In this document: positions 19,746-28,517 of the stretch, piece after piece
Position numbering within the stretch: the stretch's first letter is position 1
Layout of the letters: every line of letters begins with the position of its first letter
Assembly: GCF_002915175.1 (NCBI RefSeq)
Contig: NZ_NXEJ01000012.1
Span: 179,948-243,947 of the forward strand
Source: Agrobacterium rosae
Lineage (GTDB): Bacteria > Pseudomonadota > Alphaproteobacteria > Rhizobiales > Rhizobiaceae
Reading direction: 5' to 3'
DNA length: 64,000 nucleotides
The notes under the pieces: model-generated
The model's input: the letters and a program-made list of their open reading frames with translations, nothing else
Told to the model about the DNA's origin: nothing
Database searches by the model: none
Translations under genes and position numbers: made by a program

Positions 19746-20486
19746 ATGCAGGCTGCATCTTACACGGAAAAGGAACCGGGCAGGTTCCGCCGCGGCCAAT
19801 CCTGGAAGATCAACATGTTCGGAAAAAACTCCGACATCGCGGCACCAGACCCCCAGGCATTCCGGCTTGACCTCAATGCCCACCAGAAACTCGACTCGCA
19901 TTTCCATATCGTCGACCAATTCCAGGTATTTATCGCCGGCAGCGGCACGATCGGACGCGACGACGTGCATCTGGTAACGGTTCACTATGCCGACCACCAC
20001 ACAGGCTACGGTCCGCTGATCGCCAGCGCTCAGGGGCTGTCGTACCTGACGCTGCGCAGCAAGACGGATGCCGGACTGGTCTATCTCAGCACCCCGAATG
20101 TCCGCGACAAGCTGCGACCCACCAAACGGCGCCATCGCACGTCGGGCGCAGTTGCACTGTCAATCGAGCCAGTGCTTCGAAACCGGACGGAATTGACAAT
20201 CGATACGGTGATCGAAGAGCAAGAAGGCGATGAGGGCATGAACGTCAAGGTCCTGCGCCTTGGCCCAGGCATGATGGCGCAGACGCCTGACCCGGCCGAA
20301 GGCGGTGGTCAGTATCTCATCATTTTGAACGGCAGCCTGATCTACGAACACCAGACGTATAAGCCTTACTCTCTGATTTTCGTGCACTCTGACGATATGG
20401 CAGCGGAGGTCCGGGCAGGCGAAGATGGACTGGAACTGATGATTACGCAGTTCCCGCGTGAAGACGAATGGATGAAATCCATCTGA
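19746..20486 (+). CDS. Cupin-like protein of unknown function
   Basis: A 246-residue soluble protein. A central stretch, LDSHFHIVDQFQVFIAGSGTIG, resembles the first cupin motif, with two His that could bind metal. A second half (about 160-240) may be another small beta domain (GGGQYLIILNGSLIY), so a bicupin is possible. GAGGAGG lies before ATG 19746. It is the third gene of the rubredoxin operon, 40 bases after the reductase. A metal-dependent cupin here might be the oxygenase that receives electrons, or simply a binding protein; the sequence does not decide. Confidence 0.6.
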   Translation: MQAASYTEKEPGRFRRGQSWKINMFGKNSDIAAPDPQAFRLDLNAHQKLDSHFHIVDQFQVFIAGSGTIGRDDVHLVTVHYADHHTGYGPLIASAQGLSYLTLRSKTDAGLVYLSTPNVRDKLRPTKRRHRTSGAVALSIEPVLRNRTELTIDTVIEEQEGDEGMNVKVLRLGPGMMAQTPDPAEGGGQYLIILNGSLIYEHQTYKPYSLIFVHSDDMAAEVRAGEDGLELMITQFPREDEWMKSI

Positions 20487-20515
20487 ACGGCTTGAGACGG
20501 ACACGGGAGATTGCT

Positions 20516-21247
20516 TTGCAAGAATTCAACATGGATGCCGTTCGGGCCGAACTCACGCCATCAGGGACTCTCAATTGCGCTTTGAACCACGGTAACGTGG
20601 TGCTCGTCCGTCGCGGCCAAACGAATGAGACACCAACCGGTGTATCGGTCGATCTCGCCCGAGCGCTTGCGGCAACACTGGGCGCACCGATTGCATTTCG
20701 CCATTACGACAAGGCCGGATCCGTTTCGAAAAGCGTCGATTCGGGCGAATGGGACGTCTGCTTCCTGGCAATCGACCCACAGCGGGCCGAGCATATTGCC
20801 TATAGCGAAGCCTATGTGCAGATCGAGGGTGCCTTTCTCGTCCAGCACGCCAAATCGGTGAGGGTCGTCCAGGACGTCGATCGACTGCAGCTACGGATCG
20901 GTGCGGTTGTGGGGAGCGCCTACGAGCTCTTCCTGTCGCGCATCGGCGGGGCAGGGCAACTCATCCGCTTCGACAGCTTCGCCGACGCGGTCGCCGCGCT
21001 CAAAGAGGGGGTAGTGGACGGCCTTGCGGGTGTTCGTCAGGCTATGAATCAGGTTGCTGCATATGACCCCGATTATGAGGTGATGACTGAACCCTTCATG
21101 TCCATTCCCCAAGCCGTCGGAGTCAGCGTGAAAAATACTCTGGCCGCAGAGTTTGTCATGGCCTTTGTGCGTGAGAAAAAGGCGTCGGGATTTGTGCGGC
21201 GCGCGCTGGATGAAAGCGGGCATCCGGATGTTATCGTCCCTGAATAG
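20516..21247 (+). CDS. Solute-binding-protein-like (family 3) protein without signal peptide
   Basis: About 243 residues with the family-3 periplasmic-binding pattern: TPTGVSVDLARALAATLG, WDVCFLAIDPQRAEHIAYSEAYV and a second lobe ending in AFVREKKASGFVRRAL. No hydrophobic export signal precedes it, so it is probably cytoplasmic, unlike ordinary ABC binding proteins. A TTG at 20516 with GGGAG 6 bases upstream is the best-placed start; ATG 20468 would overlap the cupin-like gene, and ATG 20531 is a shorter option. It is the last gene of the rubredoxin operon. It could be a ligand sensor, or an enzyme built on the binding-protein fold, as in cyclohexadienyl dehydratase. Confidence 0.7.
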   Translation: MQEFNMDAVRAELTPSGTLNCALNHGNVVLVRRGQTNETPTGVSVDLARALAATLGAPIAFRHYDKAGSVSKSVDSGEWDVCFLAIDPQRAEHIAYSEAYVQIEGAFLVQHAKSVRVVQDVDRLQLRIGAVVGSAYELFLSRIGGAGQLIRFDSFADAVAALKEGVVDGLAGVRQAMNQVAAYDPDYEVMTEPFMSIPQAVGVSVKNTLAAEFVMAFVREKKASGFVRRALDESGHPDVIVPE

Positions 21248-21744
21248 GCAGTCCGGGTCCTCATCTTATCATTTTCGCAAAAGCCGCGCGGGCTTAACGC
21301 CAGCGAACACTGTCGAGATGCGGGCCTCATCAAGGCTGACATTCTCATCGATTGACGCGATCCGGTGCGCGTCAATCGATATGCCGTGGCTACATGTCCG
21401 TTGTCCGCTTGTACATTCTGACGTGCAGGGCGGCGGCGCCCAGGTGATGGCGCGTCGATGCGAACGCATGTCGGACTGCTCTGTCGAAGGAGAGGATACG
21501 CGACATGCTTGGGTTGTCTCATGCCAAAACGGCACGACTGATATACCCGATAGCCAACTGGAAACGACAGCTGTTATCCCACACTGTCCTTGAGCGGAGA
21601 GGCCAAAGGAGGAACCGGCCAATCCGCTGCCTGAGTGTCATCCACATCAAGTCGTCCATCGCGCATTGCCGATGCGCGCCGTCGTGCTGTGCCTGATGCT
21701 GGTCGCTTGCAATGCCGCTGAACACTAACACGAGGGAGGAAATC
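21248..21744. other. Intergenic region with no convincing gene
   Basis: About 500 bases between the rubredoxin operon and the Tat-exported protein. Short frames on both strands show no recognisable protein. It holds the 34-base inverted repeat at 21347-21380, and its right end must hold the promoter and the GGGAGG ribosome site of the next gene. Confidence 0.5.
21347..21380. repeat. Perfect inverted repeat, 13-bp arms, 8-bp spacer
   Basis: Left arm ATCGATTGACGCG (21347-21359), spacer ATCCGGTG, right arm CGCGTCAATCGAT (21368-21380), with no mismatch. It lies in a gene-free region and is not followed by a U-run, so it is not a classic terminator. The 13-8-13 layout is the same as lox and FRT sites, but no tyrosine recombinase is nearby; an operator for a dimeric regulator is equally possible. 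Confidence 0.7.
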
Positions 21745-22887
21745 ATGAGACTTTCACGTCGATCATTCATCGCTGCCGCCGGGATTGCGACAGCGGTCGC
21801 GCCGCTATCATTCCGGAAAACATTCGCAGAAGGTGTCGAACTTCCGCACACCGTTGCGGCTGAGTTGCCCTGGTTCTGCAACCAGGTTGCCCTGACAAGC
21901 TCCGGTGAAATGTTTTTCGGTCTACCCCGCTATCCCGGCTATGACGACACCCCCTGCCTTGCGAAGCGTGGATCTGACGGGAAGGTAGTGGCTTTCCCGG
22001 GCAATGCCTGGAACGCGTGGACGCCCGGCGACGATGGACGCGACAGTTTCGTCTATGTGAACTCGATCCACATTTTCAAGGACGATACCGTCTGGGCGGT
22101 GGATCAGGGTGCGTTGCGTGCAGATTCCTACCCACCCGAGCTTTCCGAACCCAAACCTGGCGCCCAAAAACTGGTTCAGCTCGACCCGAAGTCCGGCAAG
22201 GTCCTGCATGTCCTGCGTTTCAACGACAGCGTGCTTCCCAAGGGTGCCAAGATGAACGATTTACGGGTCTTCGGTGACCATGTCTACGTCACCGATTCCG
22301 GGATTGGTGCCTTGATCTATCATAACCTTTCAACTGGCCAGACATTGCGGCGGATGTCGGGCTTTCCGCAGATGCAGGCAAAGGTCGAGCCCAATCTCCA
22401 ACAGGGCAATCACCAAACGCCGAAGATCGACATGATAGAGATCAGTAACGACGGCGAATGGATCTATGTAGCGGCTCCCACCGGACCGTTCATCAAGATC
22501 AAGGCAGCAGCCGTGCGCAATGCAGCCCTCTCGGACGCCGATCTTGCGAAACAGGTTGAGGAGTATTTCCCGATTGCCCGCAGTGGCGGCTGCGCACTCG
22601 ACACTAAGGGAAATCTCTACCTTTCCGAACTCGACAACAAACGGGTGACGATCCTCTCGCCGAGCGGGCAGATGGCAGTGCTGACCTCCGACGCGGAGTT
22701 TGTCAGCCCGGACGGGTCATTCATCAGCGTCGACCGCAAGCTTTACATTCCGATCACCCAGTCGCGGCGAACCAAGCTGTTCGGTAACAAGGAGGACATG
22801 GTCAAGCGCCCATGGAAGATCTATGTCGTTCAATTACCCGAACAGTTTGGCGGCATTAAACTTGGGAATTCGTTGAATGGTTCTTGA
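21745..22887 (+). CDS. Tat-exported yellow/MRJP-like (L-dopachrome-tautomerase-related) beta-propeller protein
   Basis: A 380-residue protein that begins MRLSRRSFIAAAGIATAVA, a twin-arginine signal, so it is exported folded, probably with a cofactor or metal. The mature part resembles the major-royal-jelly/yellow family of six-bladed propellers: WFCNQVALTSSGEMFFGLPRY, VDQGALRADSYPPELSEP and KMNDLRVFGDHVYVTDSG. Activities in this family are varied (tautomerase, lactonase-like, ligand binding). GGGAGG is 6 bases upstream of the ATG. It precedes a secreted carboxylesterase, so it may act on the same extracellular substrate. Confidence 0.72.
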   Translation: MRLSRRSFIAAAGIATAVAPLSFRKTFAEGVELPHTVAAELPWFCNQVALTSSGEMFFGLPRYPGYDDTPCLAKRGSDGKVVAFPGNAWNAWTPGDDGRDSFVYVNSIHIFKDDTVWAVDQGALRADSYPPELSEPKPGAQKLVQLDPKSGKVLHVLRFNDSVLPKGAKMNDLRVFGDHVYVTDSGIGALIYHNLSTGQTLRRMSGFPQMQAKVEPNLQQGNHQTPKIDMIEISNDGEWIYVAAPTGPFIKIKAAAVRNAALSDADLAKQVEEYFPIARSGGCALDTKGNLYLSELDNKRVTILSPSGQMAVLTSDAEFVSPDGSFISVDRKLYIPITQSRRTKLFGNKEDMVKRPWKIYVVQLPEQFGGIKLGNSLNGS

Positions 22888-23111
22888 AGTACTCAAGAGA
22901 AAAGAAGCCGCACTCTTCCAGGCGGCATCCCTTGGTGATCCGATGCCGTGCCGGCATAACTGATTTGCCTGACGCAAACTTGCCGGCGCGCGACGATGCT
23001 CCTTATGATCGGTTCTTTGCAGGACTGCTCCCTGTCACAGCAAAGAGCAGAGACGGTCAGATCAGGTTGTCAGAGATCCCGATGCCCATGAAGCTATCCT
23101 TGGAGGATATC

Positions 23112-24815
23112 GTGAAGAAAACAACGAATTTCAAACAGTCGGCCCAACATGTCCGTCGAGCGGTGAAGGGCCTTGCGCTTGGTGCACTCATGACCCTCGG
23201 ACAAGGTTTCGGCGAGATCGCGCACGCCGCACCGATTATCGAAGCATCCGTCGCCGGTGGAAAGGTACAGGGTGTGCCGAGCGACACGCCCGGCGTCGCG
23301 CAATTTCTCGGAATTCCGTTTGCAGGCAGTGTAGGTGGTGAAAACCGCTGGAAACCCGCGCCGCCTGTGAAGGCGTGGGATGGCGTCCTGATCGCCGACA
23401 AGTGGGGCGACCAGATACTTCAGGATGTCAATAGGCAGGGCGAGAGCCCGATCAGCGACAACGGATTGAACCTTTCGATCTGGACGCTCGCCGAGCATAC
23501 GAATGATCGTCTGCCCGTCTACATGCTGATTCACGGCGGTGCGAACCGCTTGGGCTCGGCCGCGATGAAAGACCTGTATGCCGCGCAATTGGCCGCAAAG
23601 GGCGTCGTCGTCGTTTCGGTCCAGTATCGGCTGGGAGCGTTGGGCTGGCTGTCTCTGCCAGAGATGGCCAAAGATAACCCGAACGGGCCGAAGGGCAATT
23701 TCGGTGTCCTCGATCTCGTCGATGCGCTGAAATGGATCCAGACCAACATCGAAGCATTCGGCGGCGACCCTGCCACCGTGACGATCGGCGGACAATCAGC
23801 GGGCGGCGAAAACACGGTGGCGTTGCTGCGAACGCCTCTAGCCAAGGGCCTGTTCAAACGAGCATTCATTCAGTCGAGCTTCACCGGCTTCCTGCCTGGA
23901 AAGATCGTCGATTTTTCGAAAAAGTCGCAGGATAACCGGCAGGCGGTCAACAAGCTGTTCGGCAAAGAGACAACCCTTGCCGAGCTGCGGAGCATTGGCA
24001 ATGATGCTTGGCTGGAAAAATGGAAGGGCGGAAAGGAAACACTGTTTGGCGTCATGGCGGGTGCCGTAGCGACCAACCAGTTCTACACGATCGACGACTA
24101 CGTCTACACGCCGGATTCCGTGAACCTGCTCCAGCCGGGCGACTTCGACGGGCTTGATATCATCATTGGCCAGACAGCGGACGAGTATACCGGGTTGCGC
24201 CCGAATGATCTGAAGATGACGCAGGAGGAACAGCAAAAAGCCATGCTTTCCGCAATTCGTCCGCATCAGGCAGGGAATGTCGACGAAAAGGTCTTTCCTC
24301 TTTACGCAACGGATGATCCGACCGAGGCCTATCGCCTGTCGCTGCGCATGCTGAACGACTACATGTTCGAATATGTGCGTGTCGGAGCCGAATATGCGAA
24401 AGCGCATAGCAAGTCCAACGTCTATCTTTATTACTGGGATCACTGGCCGCCTGGCAAGGACCAGGGTTTCCGGCGCGCTTGGCACGCTGCCGATAACTGG
24501 TATTTCAATGGTTCCATCCGCGCTGACAAACCCGGCCAACTGCCCTGGACCGATCCAGATTTCGCGATGCGTGATATCGCCGTGAGCTATCTCGCGAACT
24601 TCGTCAAAACCGGCGATCCAAACGGGAACGATGTCTCACACTGGGGACAGGTCACGCCACAGTCCGGCGGACAATTCCTTCGCTTTCACGAAGGCGAGGT
24701 GGCCATGCGAACCTCGACGATCTATCCGACCCGAGATGCGTACTTGCGCAAGAAGGTCCTCGAAGGGATCGGTATGACCGAAGCAGAGATAAGAGGCCAA
24801 GCGCAGCGTCCATGA
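23112..24815 (+). CDS. Secreted type-B carboxylesterase
   Basis: A 567-residue carboxylesterase of the alpha/beta-hydrolase superfamily. After a signal peptide (about residues 1-37, ending HAA) come the QFLGIPFAG block, the oxyanion-hole stretch YMLIHGGANRLG, the nucleophile elbow VTIGGQSAGG (Ser) and the expected downstream acid/His segments. GTG 23112 is chosen because TTGGAGG lies 5 bases upstream and a good export signal follows directly; the frame is open upstream to 22884 but that extension is not signal-like. A degraded second copy follows. It hydrolyses carboxylic esters outside the cytoplasm; the substrate is unknown. Confidence 0.87.
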   Translation: MKKTTNFKQSAQHVRRAVKGLALGALMTLGQGFGEIAHAAPIIEASVAGGKVQGVPSDTPGVAQFLGIPFAGSVGGENRWKPAPPVKAWDGVLIADKWGDQILQDVNRQGESPISDNGLNLSIWTLAEHTNDRLPVYMLIHGGANRLGSAAMKDLYAAQLAAKGVVVVSVQYRLGALGWLSLPEMAKDNPNGPKGNFGVLDLVDALKWIQTNIEAFGGDPATVTIGGQSAGGENTVALLRTPLAKGLFKRAFIQSSFTGFLPGKIVDFSKKSQDNRQAVNKLFGKETTLAELRSIGNDAWLEKWKGGKETLFGVMAGAVATNQFYTIDDYVYTPDSVNLLQPGDFDGLDIIIGQTADEYTGLRPNDLKMTQEEQQKAMLSAIRPHQAGNVDEKVFPLYATDDPTEAYRLSLRMLNDYMFEYVRVGAEYAKAHSKSNVYLYYWDHWPPGKDQGFRRAWHAADNWYFNGSIRADKPGQLPWTDPDFAMRDIAVSYLANFVKTGDPNGNDVSHWGQVTPQSGGQFLRFHEGEVAMRTSTIYPTRDAYLRKKVLEGIGMTEAEIRGQAQRP

Positions 24816-24844
24816 CCTAAACTTCTCGATTAGGAGGAGACAAA

Positions 24845-25800
24845 ATGAAAAAATCTCTTGTATTAATGGCATAGATTGTCTGCATGTCGGTGCTAGTTCC
24901 AGCCCCTACGGCCTTTGCTCGAACGACAGCAACCGACGCGAAGAACACGCCGGTCGATATCGTTAAGATTGACGGAGGCCAGGTTAGAGGTGTTCCAAGC
25001 GACGTCGTGGGTGTTCAGGTCTTCAAGGGCCTTCCCCGTGCGGCATCGACCACAGGAACCACCGCTTCGGTGTCGCGCAACCCTTCCAGCCTTGGAGCGG
25101 AGTCAAGCTTGCCGACAAGTGGGGCGACCAGGCTATGCAAGACGTCAACCTCAATCCAGTCGGCATGTTCTGGGGAGATGAATTCTATTTCGACAAGGAG
25201 CTCATGCCGCCAGCAAGTGAAAACGGCCTGAACCCCAACGTCTTTACACCCGCGCAGTCCCCTGAAGACAAGCTCCCTGTTTATGTGTGGGACCACGGCT
25301 ACGCATCGGAGATTGAATTCTACGCGTCCAAACTGGCTGCCAATGGGATCATAGTCGTCCCCGTCCAATATCGTGTCGGTCCTTTCGGATTTCTCTCGCT
25401 TGAGGAACTCAGTAGGGAAAGCCCGGACGGGACCTCTGGCAATTACGCGGTCAAAGATCTGGTGACAGCCCTCGAATGGGTCAAGAAAAATATCGGTGGG
25501 TTTGGCGGCGATAGTGCAAACGTCACGATCGGAGGGTAATCGGCCGGTTCGAGGAACGTCAATATGCTGTTGAGGACGCCGGCGGCCCGGGGTCTTTTTC
25601 ATCGTGCAGGCCTTCAAAGCGCGTCAGGTGGTCTTCTCGCAACGGATTTTCCGACACTACGCCTCAAAAGCCGCCGGACCGCACTCAAAACCGGATAAGA
25701 CCTGGGGGCAAGGTCAGGTAACCCGCTACAGTTCTGTTTCCCAGATGGTCGTAAGATTCTCTTCATTCGACCAGCGACGGCGACGCACAGGCGAGGCGAG
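24845..25800 (+). pseudogene. Degraded second type-B carboxylesterase
   Basis: A strong ribosome site (GGAGGAG) precedes ATG 24845 and a signal peptide begins MKKSLVLMA, but codon 10 is TAG. The frame then continues (VDIVKIDGGQVRGVPSDVVG) in parallel with the intact esterase upstream. A frameshift near 25050-25080 moves the reading to another frame (KLADKWGDQAMQDVN). At 25537 the Gln of the nucleophile motif GGQSAG is a TAA stop. After about 25650 most of the C-terminal half is missing; a short piece near 25700 (WGQGQVTRYSSVSQ) resembles the tail of the intact copy. It is a decayed tandem paralogue with two stops, one frameshift and an internal deletion. Confidence 0.85.
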
Positions 25801-25838
25801 ACCACGACTAATCATGCGAAGCTTATCCCACTCGAGGA

Positions 25839-27299
25839 TTATAATCCGCTCAAACACATGTACTTCCAAGTTAGATAATCATCCAGCCCGTGGGTTGATC
25901 CTTCTCTTCCGATACCGCTTTCATTCACCCCGCCAAAAGGGGCCACTTCGGTGGAGATAAGTCCTGCATTTACCCCTATCATGCCGAACTTGAGGCTCTG
26001 AGAAATGGCAAATGTGCGCTTGAGACTCTGAGTATAGAAATATGCAGCTAGTCCGGAATCCGTCGCATTCGCTGCTGTTATAACCTCTTCATCCGTACGA
26101 AATCGAGAGACGGCAGCCAAGGGCCCAAATGTCTCTTCTCGGCAGACAGCCATATGATCCTTCACGTCAGCCAACACAGTGGGCTGAAAGAACGTTTTTC
26201 CAAGCTTGTGTCGTTGGCCTCCGACCACGATCCGGCCACCATCCGCAACGGCATTGGAAATGTGGTGTTCGACTTTCTCGAGTGCGGCCGTGTTTATGAG
26301 AGGACCTTGTTCGACACCTTCATCGAAACCATTTCCGATTTTCAATGTCTCCACGGCATAAGAGAGCTTTTCGAGGAAGGCATCGTACACGCTGTCATGA
26401 ATATAGAAGCGGTTTGTACAGACGCATGTTTGCCCCGAATTGCGAAACTTTGAGGCCATCGCGCCTTCGACTGCTTTGTTGATGTCCGCATCGTCGAAAA
26501 CAATAAAGGGCGCGTTGCCCCCCAGCTCCATGGAGACGCGCTTCATAGTGTGCGCCGATTGACCATACAGAAGTTTTCCCACCGCCGTCGAACCCGTAAA
26601 AGTGATTTTCGAAACCATTCGACTGGACGTCAACTCGGCCCCGATTGCGATGGGATCTCCGGTAACGACGTTGACTACACCCGCAGGAACACCCGCCTCA
26701 ACAGCGAGCTTACCCCAAGCGAGGCCACAATAAGGCGTCAGTTCTGAAGGTTTAACGACGATAGTACAACCGGCAGCCAGCGCCGCCGCCAGCTTTCTGG
26801 CAATCATGGAGAATGGGAAATTCCATGGCGTGATCGCGCCGACAACACCCACTGGCTCGCGTGCCACAATGATTCTGCGGTCAGCCCAGGGCGACGGAAT
26901 CGTTTCGCCGTTGATACGCCTTGCCTGTTCCGCAAACCAGGTGACGTAGGCGGCTGCGCTGTCGATCTCGCCTCGGGCCTCGAGAAGCGGCTTCCCCTGC
27001 TCCAAGGTTAGCAATCCGGCAAGTTCATCGCGATGCAGATGGATAAGATCAGCCATGCGGTGAAGAACGCGTGCACGCTCGCCTGCGGTAAATTTGCTCC
27101 AGGTTAGAAAGGCGTTGTTTGCAGCGAGGATGGCACGGGCCGTTTCATTTGCACCGCAATAGGGAACAGTTCCTATGATGCAGTCGGTTGCAGGGTCGGT
27201 GACGCCAAGTGTTTTGCGGTCGTCCGCTTCGATCCAGGCACCGTCAATGAAATTACGTTCATTCAGCCAGTCGGTGCCCACGTGATTATGCGACATCAT
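25839..27299 (-). CDS. Aldehyde dehydrogenase, succinate-semialdehyde dehydrogenase (GabD)-like
   Basis: A 486-residue NAD(P)-dependent aldehyde dehydrogenase. Visible motifs are ITPWNFPFSMIARKLAAALA, the catalytic Glu in MELGGNAPF, and the catalytic Cys in NSGQTCVCTNRFY. The double-Cys pattern CxC after GQT is shared with GabD-type enzymes. It oxidises a semialdehyde to the acid. The ATG at 27299 follows a GGAAA site; the frame opens at 27341. It is the last gene of the polyamine-type ABC operon, 107 bases after the binding-protein gene, suggesting the imported amine is deaminated to an aldehyde and then oxidised here. Confidence 0.88.
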   Translation of the reverse strand: MMSHNHVGTDWLNERNFIDGAWIEADDRKTLGVTDPATDCIIGTVPYCGANETARAILAANNAFLTWSKFTAGERARVLHRMADLIHLHRDELAGLLTLEQGKPLLEARGEIDSAAAYVTWFAEQARRINGETIPSPWADRRIIVAREPVGVVGAITPWNFPFSMIARKLAAALAAGCTIVVKPSELTPYCGLAWGKLAVEAGVPAGVVNVVTGDPIAIGAELTSSRMVSKITFTGSTAVGKLLYGQSAHTMKRVSMELGGNAPFIVFDDADINKAVEGAMASKFRNSGQTCVCTNRFYIHDSVYDAFLEKLSYAVETLKIGNGFDEGVEQGPLINTAALEKVEHHISNAVADGGRIVVGGQRHKLGKTFFQPTVLADVKDHMAVCREETFGPLAAVSRFRTDEEVITAANATDSGLAAYFYTQSLKRTFAISQSLKFGMIGVNAGLISTEVAPFGGVNESGIGREGSTHGLDDYLTWKYMCLSGL

Positions 27300-27406
27300 G
27301 ATTTCCAGAATAGAAGGTGTAAGGTGGAGCCTTTGTTTCAAGGCAAATTTTCAAAAGGAACAATGTACTAGGAGGCAGCACAGTGCCTTGCCTCCTAGAG
27401 AACAGA

Positions 27407-28489
27407 TCAGCGGATCCATTCATTCCAACGCTGTACCAGCATGCTCATATTTGCGTTGATCCATTGCGCATCAGGTACGATAATGCGTTGCTCGACATCT
27501 GAAGGTGATGGGAGACTGTCGCGGGCTTTCTGAGACATCATAGAAATTGCTTGTTGGCTTGGAGGAGTGCACGAAAGCGTCTCGCAGGCCTTCGACTGAA
27601 CCGATGGGTTTTTCAGCCAGTACGTGATCAGCTTCAAAGCATTTTCGCGGTTTTGCGCACCTCGAATGAGCGCGATACGATCGCCGACGAGGAAAGCTCC
27701 GTCGTAACTCCAGCCAATGTCAAACCCTTCAGCCTGCAGCGCTTTAGCGCGTGTCAACCAGATCTGTCCGAGGCGATACTCGTCGTTGCGAAAGCCCTGG
27801 ACGCTTTGGTCACCGGTCTTCCACCACAGTTGCACAGCAGGTCGAATTTCATCCAGCTTGCGGAATGCGCGATCAACGTCGATTGGGAAAAGCTCTTCCT
27901 TTGCAACGCCATCAGCAAGCAATGCCGCGGCGAGCACCCGCCAGGGGTCATCGAAGTTTGGGAATGCTCTCCCACCTGGAAATTTTTCAACGTTCCACAT
28001 ATCACCCCATTTTTTCGGGTCACTGCCATTTCCACCAGGCTTGTAGGCCAACAGGGTTGCGGTGGACTGCAGTCGCGCTCCGCCACGTGTACACGCATCG
28101 GCCACGAGATGAGTATCATCATCGAACTGCCGGCAATATTCTGAGAGATCCTCGGTGATCATGTAATGAGCGTCGGATCCTGCCTGAATTTCCCCGTCCA
28201 GATAAAGGTCCCATGTCACGTTGTTGGTTTGTACCATGGCCGTGACCTTGGCTCGTTTTTCCGCGTCTGTGGCAGATACCGTAACAACTTCTATCCCAGT
28301 TTCCTTGGTGAAAGGGATGAACCAGGCATCCCGCAGGGCCTTTTCATAGGTGCCACCCGTTGTGGCGATGACGACGCGCTCGTTTGCATGTGCGTTGGCG
28401 AGGTCGAGAGATGTTGTGAAAGCGAGTGCCAACATCATTCCAAGACCTGATTTCAGGCAAGCCTTCGGCGTCCGATTCAGTTTGATCAT
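27407..28489 (-). CDS. Polyamine-type ABC transporter solute-binding protein (PotD-like)
   Basis: A 360-residue secreted binding protein. The signal peptide ends near ANAHA (about residue 35), and the mature N-terminus ERVVIATTGGTYEKALRDAWF is typical of PotD/SBP_bac_8 relatives in rhizobia. The C-terminal WINANMSMLVQRWNEWI is also a common ending. It lies 28 bases after the second permease gene in the operon. It binds the ligand, probably a polyamine, amino acid or amine, in the periplasm. A moderate AAGGGG site precedes ATG 28489. Confidence 0.88.
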   Translation of the reverse strand: MIKLNRTPKACLKSGLGMMLALAFTTSLDLANAHANERVVIATTGGTYEKALRDAWFIPFTKETGIEVVTVSATDAEKRAKVTAMVQTNNVTWDLYLDGEIQAGSDAHYMITEDLSEYCRQFDDDTHLVADACTRGGARLQSTATLLAYKPGGNGSDPKKWGDMWNVEKFPGGRAFPNFDDPWRVLAAALLADGVAKEELFPIDVDRAFRKLDEIRPAVQLWWKTGDQSVQGFRNDEYRLGQIWLTRAKALQAEGFDIGWSYDGAFLVGDRIALIRGAQNRENALKLITYWLKNPSVQSKACETLSCTPPSQQAISMMSQKARDSLPSPSDVEQRIIVPDAQWINANMSMLVQRWNEWIR

Positions 28490-28517
28490 TTCAAATCCCC
28501 TTATTTGTAAAGTTGAG

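Noticed and set aside
21505..21696. 63-codon frame between the rubredoxin operon and the Tat-exported protein
   Set aside because: Cys/Arg-rich, no family likeness; ribosome site only weak. Left as intergenic.
22884..23111. 76-codon N-terminal extension of the carboxylesterase
   Set aside because: It would bury the export signal inside the protein; a GTG with a strong ribosome site directly before the signal peptide is better.
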